Origin: Lepus europaeus
Lineage: Eukaryota > Chordata > Mammalia > Lagomorpha > Leporidae
Direction: 5' to 3'
NCBI RefSeq assembly: GCF_033115175.1
Contig: NC_084838.1
Span: 47,223,468-47,287,467, forward strand
Length of the DNA stretch: 64,000 nucleotides
A program made the translations under genes and the position numbers. The notes below the pieces were generated by a model. The model had not been told where the DNA came from. It ran no database searches and saw nothing but the letters and a program-made list of their open reading frames with translations. Positions 57,030-64,000 of this stretch are shown piece after piece; position 1 is the first letter of the stretch, and each line of letters opens with the position of its first letter.

Positions 57030-57570
57030 CAGGAACAGGTATTTGCTGAAGGTCTCTGGGTGCCATGTGCCAGAGGTACAGAAGACAACAAAATGCAGCC
57101 CCTGCTAACATGGAGCTCACTATCTGGTGGGAAAGGGACAGCTGGGCAGTTGGCTTCTGTTGCGATAAGTTATGTCGTGGGAAGTACAGGGGGAGGTTAC
57201 CTACCCCAGATTCCAGGAGGCAAGAGCTGCTTCCCAGAAGTTGGTCTAATCTTAGTTCTGAAGGATGAGTAGGAGGGAGCCACAGGCAGGGGTCAGGAAG
57301 GGTCAAAGAAGAGCAGTGCACAAGTGCACAATGTGCCTGATGGCCTGGGATGCAGAGAGTGGAGGGCCCAGGAATTATGTTCTGGCAGGTGCATCGAGTT
57401 CAAAGGAGGGATGAGCAGGGTCCAGCTCGGGAGGGGTTTTAGGCGGCAAGGAGGTGCCTTGACTGTGTTATGAAGGCAGCAGAGAGCCCTAGACGGCTCT
57501 GAGCCTGGGACTTTGATGATACCTGTGCTTTAAAAGCCTTACCCTGGCTGTGTGTGGAGGATGGTTGGGA
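57030..57570 (+). repeat. Ancient dispersed repeat, family not named
   Basis: GAGGTACAGAAGACAACAAA, CATGGAGCTCACTATCTGG, AGTTCTGAAGGATGAGTAGG and GATGCAGAGAGTGG keep the order of the family seen at 13.8 and 33.0 kb, here including an earlier part. Confidence 0.5.
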
Positions 57571-57729
57571 TCATTCATAAATAATTTTTGAAACCAATCT
57601 GTCTCTCTCTTTTTTCCCCCTTACAACAGTTCTCTGAATCTGATTTCATAAATATCTCTTTCACTCTTGTCTGCCAGGATTTAAAGAGAGGAATATGTCT
57701 TGGAGAATCACATTATACAATCCCTGTTT
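57571..57729. other. Single-copy spacer
   Basis: Nothing recognised. Confidence 0.3.
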
Positions 57730-58040
57730 CTCATGTTGTAATTGTTTATATCATGAAGTATTTTAAACAAACATAGAGAAAAGAATGTGGTATACACTTA
57801 ATGCATGCACCACCCAGATTTAAGAGTGAATGATTTGCCACAACATTTTAGCTCTCTGCTTTCTTAATAAAGAAATAAAACATTAGTAGCACACATAAAG
57901 CTATACTCCCATTGCTTTCTACTCTTCCTCTCTGGAGGTAATAACTGCCCTGCCGTAGCTAAGTATTGATTCCTTAGTTTTTCACTTTCACTATATGTGT
58001 GAATGGATCTATAAATACCATAAAGTCAAGTTTTTTGGTT
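57730..58040 (-). mobile_element. Ancient L1-type fragment, antisense
   Basis: AACAAACATAGAGAAAAGAAT, ATGCATGCACCACCCAGATT and GAGGTAATAACTGCCC match old L1 3' text. Confidence 0.5.
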
Positions 58041-58109
58041 GTTTTCATTTTTAGCTTATGCAACTGCTTTAGAGCTATAAGAGATCTGCAGACAGTTCAG
58101 GGAGAATGC

Positions 58110-58207
58110 TTATTATGAAAAAACTACATAAGATTTAGAAAAATATTTTGTGCCAAAATGAACTGGCCTTTCATTTCCATCATCCATGAACTTTTGAAGT
58201 ACCCTCA
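58110..58207. mobile_element. MITE-like element, relative of the 46.7 kb copy
   Basis: TTTTGTGCCAAAATGAAC core and CCATGAACTTTTGAAGTACC right end; left end eroded. Confidence 0.55.
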
Positions 58208-59189
58208 CAGATCTGTATTGATCGTGGAGAGAATCTAATTTGTGTACTCTTGTGTAGGTGGATGTTTCTCATTGTGTGATTTGAGCCTTGCTATCTTGCT
58301 GGACAACAGGAAATAGACTCTTTCCTTACCTAGTGTGCTGTTTCCCTTTCCATGGACCTATTCCGAGCTAGTGAAATCCGTGTGGCTGCAGCACCCAGCA
58401 AGCCAGCCCTGCCCCCACACGCCGTTGGCTTTTATCTCCCAGTTAGGGAAGTCCATGCTTCATCACCTCCATCATAAGCTGCGTTCCCTGTTAGCAGCAT
58501 AGTCTTTTTTCCCATTGTGAGAGAAATGAGCTTAGTGGGTTTTGGAAAAAGTTCAAGGCAAGTGTGGCTTACGTTCAAGATGACGGAGTTAACCCCCACC
58601 TTACTTGTTTCTGATTTAAGTCCATTTTACTGCATTTAAAGGCGAGTTCCCAGGATTAGCAGCTGCTGGGTATAGGACTAAGAACTAGCAGAAGCTTTTG
58701 CAGAGGCACCAGCTGCTTTCAGAACTGCCTGGGAGTGAGCGAGCCCCCTCACAAAAGGCTTCTGTTGGGTTTCTGTGCCTAGCTGAGGATGCTTAAATGA
58801 CAAGGAAGAAAACCGAAGTGAAAGAGAAGGATGAACTAGGAAAAGCCAAAGGGAACGCTCTTGACAAAAAGCTGTGCTGGGGCAAAAAGATAGAGTGGGT
58901 GTGAAACCGCAGAGGAAAGCTGGGGGGAAAAGGCCCAAACTGACTGCAGAGAAACCTGGCAGCAGTATCCAGATCTTCCAGAACCAGAGTGGGAACTCAG
59001 TGACCTAAAATTCCCACCAGACCTCAGCATTTGAAACATCACAGCTCATCCTTTCAGGCTGCACAGGACCAGAGAGCCTTCCAGAAAAAGTAGGAACTAT
59101 GTGAGCCCCTCCTGTAGAATGCTTGTAACACTACACCAGTCCTCCTCTCAGTTGTGCCATTGAAGTAGGTGAGCACAGGTAGCCTTGAA
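58208..59189. other. Single-copy intronic DNA
   Basis: No dispersed repeat recognised; overlapping minus-strand frames at 58678-59042 have no domains. Confidence 0.4.
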
Positions 59190-59478
59190 GTGTGTACAGT
59201 GGGGCACAGTGAGCTACTCTGTCTCTTGTGATGCCTGCATCCCATATGGAGTGCCACTTTGAATCTTGGCTGCTCTGCTTCAGGTCCAGCTTCTTGCTCA
59301 TGAGTCTGGGAAGGCAACTGATGATGGCCCAAGCACATGGGACCCTGTTACATACAAGAGAGAACTAGATGGAGATTCAGCCTAGACCTGCTCTGGCTGT
59401 TGTGGGCATTTGGAGAGTGAACCAACAGATAGAAGATCTATCACTCTCATTTTTACTCTCTTTCAAATGAAAGTAATT
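59190..59478 (+). mobile_element. Old CSINE
   Basis: GTGGGGCACAGTGAGCTACTC head, GGAGAGTGAACCAACAGATAG body, CTCTTTCAAATGAAAG tail. Confidence 0.8.
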
Positions 59479-59845
59479 TCTTTTTTAAGATTTTTGTATT
59501 GATTTGAAAGTCAGAATTACAGAAAGAGAGGGAAACACACACACACACACACACAGGGAGAGAAAGAGAGATCGCCCATCTGCTGGTTCACTCCCCAGAT
59601 GGCTACGAAGGCCAGTGCTGGGCCCCACCAAAGCCAGGAGGCAGGAGCTTCCTCTGGGTCATCCATGTTGGTGGCAGGAGTCTAAGCACCTGAGCCATCT
59701 TCTGCTGCTTTCCCAGGCTACTAGCAGAGAGCTGGAGGAGCTGGATCGGAAGTGGAGCAGCCAGGACTTGAACCAGCGCCCATATATGATGTCGGCATCA
59801 CAGGCATCACATAGCTTTATCTACTGTACTACAACACTGGCCTCA
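59479..59845 (-). mobile_element. CSINE with (AC)n
   Basis: TTAAGATTTTTGTATTGATTTG start; (AC)10 at 59534-59554; head CTACAACACTGGCC. Directly adjoins the inverted copy at 59190. Confidence 0.88.
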
Positions 59846-60547
59846 ACAGTAAATCTTTTTAAAAAGGAAGAAAGGTGTAGAGTGTGTCAGTCACATTTCC
59901 TCCTTTGTGCGCTGACCCTGATACCACAATGTGATTATTACTGAATGGGTATGTCATAAACCCTTTAGAGATGTGGTACTTGTAAGTCTGTAAAAAATTT
60001 AAGTTTGTGCATAGCATGTTACCCACTAAGCTGACTGTTGCAATGACTCTCCCTTCTTGCTGTTTCTGTGGTAGTCACCATGCTGTTAGAGCTAAACATA
60101 GGGAAATTCTCTTTATTTGGCCTGATGCACTCTCTTCATTACCATGATGACATCATTGGAACCTAGTAAGTAAAAGGACCTAAGAAAAACTGGTTTATAG
60201 ACTTGTAGCCGCAAGGGCAATCCAGAGCAGAGTCTAATAGGGCAGGCGTGGGGCTGCGATAGCTGATCAGCAGTCACCAGAGATGGTCATCTGGACCAGG
60301 GGAGCCAGTCTGCATCATTGGCAGATCTGGGGACCCACCTGGCTTGAAAGTCTGTCCAACCAGACTAGTTGGCTTGGTTGGTTATTTTTGTGGTACATTT
60401 GATTTTGGAAGGAAAGATTATCAGACAGGATTGTGAAAACTTCCTGTGCTATTCTGCTGTACAAATATCCAGAAAGATAATTGGGCATAAGACTTGTAGG
60501 AACATCAGAGAAAATTGTCTCCTAATGCCAAGAACCCTTTTTAAAAT
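59846..60547. other. Single-copy intronic DNA
   Basis: Nothing recognised. Confidence 0.4.
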
Positions 60548-60852
60548 GTTCGAAAGGCAATTGACAGAAAAAAGCTATCTTCCATCCACTGGTTCACTCC
60601 CTAGATGGCTGCAATAGCTGGGGGTGGGCCAGTCTGAAGCCAGGAACCAGGAACTTGGTCCACATCTTCCATACAGAAGGTAGGAACCCAAGTACCTGAG
60701 CCATCATCCTTGAACTATCACCTGCTTCACAGTTCCATTAGCAGGCAGCTGGATCAGCAGCAGGGCAGCTGGGACGGGGACTGGCACTTTGATATGGGAT
60801 GTGGACTTCCTGTTTCGGGGCTTACCCATAGAAGCACAACACCTGCCCCAAT
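60548..60852 (-). mobile_element. Old CSINE
   Basis: TTCGAAAGGCAATTGACAG start, CCACTGGTTCACTCCCTAGATGG body, head ACAACACCTGCCCC. Confidence 0.82.
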
Positions 60853-61157
60853 AGAACTCTTGAGTTATCTTTGTTTTCATTCCGTGCGTACAAGGCCAAG
60901 TCCTGTTTTCTCTTCTGTTTAGATTCATGTGAAACATACATTTATTGTCATTACATTATTCAAAGCACCACTTTCCCTCTACACTGGCCTGGCTGGGTTT
61001 CTGCTCCTCACCTGTAGAAGATTGGAACAAAAACAAAATTGGGAAATGTGTAGTAGTCAGAATGGGAGGCTTTGAGTGCCAGGTGAATGTTGTACTCAGA
61101 CATGAGACCGTGACACCTGGCTGCCACAGGACTAGCCTCAGTTACACTTGATCCATT
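60853..61157. other. Single-copy spacer
   Basis: Nothing recognised. Confidence 0.35.
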
Positions 61158-61172
61158 TATGCTTCTGTTTAT

Positions 61173-61534
61173 TTTTTTTTTATTTTTTTATTTTTTTTAT
61201 TTTTGACAGGCAGATTGGACAGTGAGAGAGAGAGAGACAGAGAGAAAGGTCTTCCTTTTGCCGTTGGTTCACCCTCCAATGGCCGCCGTGGTAGGTGCGC
61301 TGTGGCCGGCGCACCGCGCTGATCCGATGGCAGGAGCCAGGTGCTTCTCCTGGTCTCCCATGGGGTGCAGGGCCCAAGCACTTGGGCCATCCTCCACTGC
61401 ACTCCCTGGCCACAACAGAGAGCTGGCCTGGAAGAGGGGCAACCGGGACAGGATCGGTGCCCCGACCAGGACTAGAACCCGGTGTGCCGGCGCCGCAAGG
61501 CGGAGGATTAGCCTAGTGAGCCGCGGCGCTGGCC
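61173..61534 (-). mobile_element. Young CSINE with perfect 15-bp target duplication
   Basis: TATGCTTCTGTTTAT at 61158-61172 and 61535-61549; T-rich tail with TTTTTTTAT units; head CCGCGGCGCTGGCC. Confidence 0.97.
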
Positions 61535-61689
61535 TATGCTTCTGTTTATGTGAGCTGTGACTACCCAGGAAATTATTTCTGTCGCTTGCCTCCATGTACT
61601 TCGAAGCATAGAATTTGAACCAGCGTCAGAAGTGATCAGTTTTCTTTTATGTCATTACTATTGTTTGGATTCCTTGTTCCAGATCTTGT

Positions 61690-62008
61690 TTTTAAAATCT
61701 TTTTAAATTCAGAAGCACAGTTACAGAGAGAGCAGGAGAGAGAGATCTTCCATCTGCCAGTTCACTCCCCAAATGGCCACAACAGCCAGGGCTGGGCCAG
61801 GCCGAAACCAGGAACTTGGAACTCCATCTGGATTTCCCACATGGGTGACAGGGCCAAATACTTGGGCCATCTTCTACTACTTTTCCAGGTGCACTAGCAG
61901 GGAGCTGGATTGGAAGTGGCATAACCAAGACTTGAACCAGTGCTGATATGGGATGCCAGTGTTGTTGCAGGTGACTTAACCTACTGTGCCAAAATGCTGG
62001 CCTCCCTT
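61690..62008 (-). mobile_element. CSINE
   Basis: AAAATCTTTTTAAATTCAGAAG start, CAGTTCACTCCCCAAATGGCC body, head CCAAAATGCTGGCC. Confidence 0.9.
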
Positions 62009-62011
62009 TAA

Positions 62012-62690
62012 AAACTTTTTTTTTTTTTAATATTGATTTATGGGGCTGGTGCTGTGGCTCAGTGGGTTAATGCCCTTGCCTGAAGCACCGGTATCCCATA
62101 TGGGCGCTTGTTCAAGACCCAGCTGCTCCACTTCTGATCCAGTTCTCTGCTATGGCCCGGGAAAGCAGTAGAAGATGGCCCAAGGTTTTGGACCCCTGCA
62201 CCTGTGTGGGAGACCCAGAAGAAGCTCCCAGCTCTGGCGCAGTTTCGGCCGTTGTGGCCAATTGGGGAGTGAACCATAGGATGGAAGACCTCTCTATCTC
62301 TCTCTCTGCCTCTCATTTCTCCATGTAACTCTTTCAAGTAAAATAATAAATATTTAAAAAATCTTTTTAAAAAATATTGATTTATTTGAAAGGCAGAGCT
62401 ACAGAGATAGAGGCACAAGATAGAAATGTTCCACCTTCTTGTTCTCTACCAAATGGCAGCAGTGGCCATGGCTGGGCCAAACTGGAGCCAGGAGCCAGGA
62501 ACTCCATTCTGGTCTCCCATGAGGGTGGCCAGGGCCCAAGTACTTCAGCCATCTTCTGCTGCCTTCCCAGGCACACTGGCAGGGAGCTGGATTGGAAGTG
62601 GAGCAGCCAGGACTTGAACCAGCACTTCAATATGCAGGCCAGTGTTTCAGGTAGCCACTTAACCTTCTGCTTCTCAAAGCCAGCCCCATT
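62012..62690 (-). mobile_element. CSINE split in its tail by another CSINE
   Basis: Tail text 62012-62040 and body 62373-62690 (ATTTATTTGAAAGGCAGAGC ... CAAAGCCAGCCCC) belong together. Confidence 0.88.
62041..62372 (+). mobile_element. CSINE inserted in an inverted CSINE tail
   Basis: AATATTGATTTA is exact at 62029-62040 and 62373-62384. Head GGGGCTGGTGCTGTGGCTCAG. Confidence 0.95.
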
Positions 62691-62815
62691 TCTTCATAAA
62701 GTGCTGATAGATATTACTAAAAGAATTATTGATGCTTATAAAGGATAGAACTTAGCTTGCAGGTTTACATACAGAGGAGAAGAAGCAAATTGGAATCTGT
62801 TCAAACTGTGTGTGT
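62691..62815. other. Short single-copy spacer
   Basis: Nothing recognised. Confidence 0.3.
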
Positions 62816-63024
62816 GTAAACATGGAAAAGGTCATGGAAAATAGAATTAAAGATAGATTTATTTTTCTGCAAAAAATTTTCAAGTTTACACATAGTTTCT
62901 TCATAATTTATGTTTTCATTACCTTTTAAAAAACCTTTGTGTGCATGGACCTCAAAATTTTTTGCACCAGAATACATTTATTTTTTAAGTCCATTTTCTA
63001 TAAACTTTTTAAGGTACTCTTGTG
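62816..63024. mobile_element. MITE-like element, relative of the 46.7 kb copy
   Basis: GGTCATGGAAAATAGAATTAAAG, TTTTTCTGCAAAAAATTTTC and right end TATAAACTTTTTAAGGTACTC; core motif TTTTTTGCACCAGAATACA shared with 47.15 kb. Confidence 0.6.
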
Positions 63025-63045
63025 TGTGTGTGTGTGTGTGTGTAT
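63018..63045 (+). repeat. (TG)n microsatellite
   Basis: About 13 TG units directly after the MITE-like right end. Confidence 0.92.
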
Positions 63046-64000
63046 AGAAAGATGATGTTGTAAAAAGGATCTGAAAGAACTAGAGTGACAATGCAGGAAA
63101 CATCTACTAACTGTGGACTCCTGCAGGATGGCGAATACAGAAGTATTCAGTGTGCCCATTTCAGTTTTTTTTTTCACTTGGCAAGCCAATTGCACTAGAA
63201 ATTCTTCCTGCTTTGTAACTTGTTTTCAGCTGTGCTACCTGAGTCCCTGCTGTCTTCAAAGAGGCAGTTCCCACCCTCATCTCTCTTGGAGTACTTGCTT
63301 TCATTCTTAGGGCACAGCACAGTTTGTAATTGTATGGTGTATTTGTATGGGGTGTGTGATGGGCATGCATGCATGGTGCATGCCCATGTTTAATGCTTTC
63401 TCTCCCTCCAGACTGTAAGCTCCTGTAAGATAGAAGTTATGTCTACAGCAGGTGCTCAAGAAATATTGATCAGACAAATTGAATTTAGTTTTTTTTTTTT
63501 TTTACTTATTGTAAGGAAGCTTGAGTATCAGCTCAGCAAATTAGCACTCACATGGTTAGCAATACTGTCATTGAGCTTTATACAAAGTTACAGAATCTTA
63601 GAGTGTCTTCTTTGTGCCATTTTCTCCTTATTACAAAATCAGTATATTCTCAATGCCTCCAACTGAATAAAAACAGAAGAGCGTAAAGGAGGAAAAACAT
63701 TATAAATAGATAATTCTTCTATTGACCCTTCTTTCAAAGAAGAGTAATTGGCCATGAGAGCAAAGTAGAGAGGGAAGAGAATGTAGTAGGGTCAGTTTGA
63801 GAAGGTCCACACAAGTTTATATAAAGTGTGAAGTAAGGCAGGAGCCCTGGGGTTACAGAGAAAGAGGCTAATATTGGAGACATCCCCAAGGCAGACTCAA
63901 TGGGACTTGGTGGATTTGGAGATAGAGATGTAGCTCTTAGCAGAAATGGCAGTGTTGGAGAGGCCTGGGGAACTCAGTTCTCATTCTGCAAGCCTGTCAC
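63046..64000. other. Intronic DNA with L2 and old-repeat traces
   Basis: 63395-63490 reads as an L2 3' end (CCAGACTGTAAGCTCC, GCAGGTGCTCAAGAAATATTG), and 63760-64000 weakly resembles the unnamed family of 13.8 kb. No gene. Confidence 0.4.

Noticed and set aside
4868..61595. Dozens of 60-150 codon frames with recurrent peptides such as GPSSTALPGHSRELAWKRG or ECSGGWPKSLGPAP
   Set aside because: All lie on CSINE bodies and recur wherever a CSINE occurs, on both strands. They are repeat sequence, not genes.
1..64000. tRNA, rRNA, snRNA genes, CRISPR arrays or bacterial-type operons
   Set aside because: The tRNA-like A/B boxes all lie in CSINE heads; no other RNA gene was recognised, and repeat spacing does not form arrays.

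Overview
The window is mammalian nuclear DNA from a lagomorph, most likely the European rabbit or a close leporid. The main evidence is about fifty copies of the lagomorph-specific tRNA-derived C repeat (CSINE), together with antisense L1 3' ends, MaLR-type LTRs, and MIR and L2 remnants. Only one complete protein-coding gene is visible: an intact, intronless-CDS type I interferon on the minus strand at 22359-22949, recognised as interferon kappa (IFNK).

The other gene signal is a CpG island at about 16.1-17.85 kb. From memory of the human map (9p21.2), IFNK lies inside the first intron of MOB3B on the opposite strand, about 5 kb from the MOB3B start, with C9orf72 upstream of MOB3B. Here the island-to-IFNK-promoter distance is about 6.5 kb, of which about 1.3 kb is lagomorph CSINE sequence, so the layout agrees closely. 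I therefore read the island as the MOB3B promoter and non-coding first exon on the plus strand. On that reading 1-16 kb is the C9orf72-MOB3B intergenic region and about 17-64 kb is the start of the long MOB3B intron 1. No MOB3B or C9orf72 coding exon was recognised.

Layout: 0-9.9 kb is repeat-dense (CSINEs, an L1 3' end at 6.8-8.6 kb with nested CSINEs). 9.9-14.4 kb holds a composite in which an L1 and a CSINE sit inside an antisense LTR. 14.4-15.7 kb is single-copy sequence leading into the CpG island. 17.9-22 kb is intron with CSINEs and an ancient L1 piece. 22-23.1 kb is IFNK with a CSINE directly after its stop codon and a TATA-type promoter on its other side. 23-50 kb is intron filled with CSINEs, LTRs, L1 pieces and simple repeats. 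50-56.3 kb is notably free of CSINEs. 56.3-64 kb is again repeat-rich.

Most open frames of 60-150 codons in the window are CSINE bodies read in several frames on both strands, or GC-rich frames in the CpG island; none is proposed as a gene. I found no undescribed multi-gene system. The most useful observations are the relocated IFNK start codon, the SINE-built 3' end of IFNK, the set of recent CSINE insertions with perfect target-site duplications, the split inverted-repeat (MITE-like) elements, and the CSINE-free block in the putative MOB3B intron.
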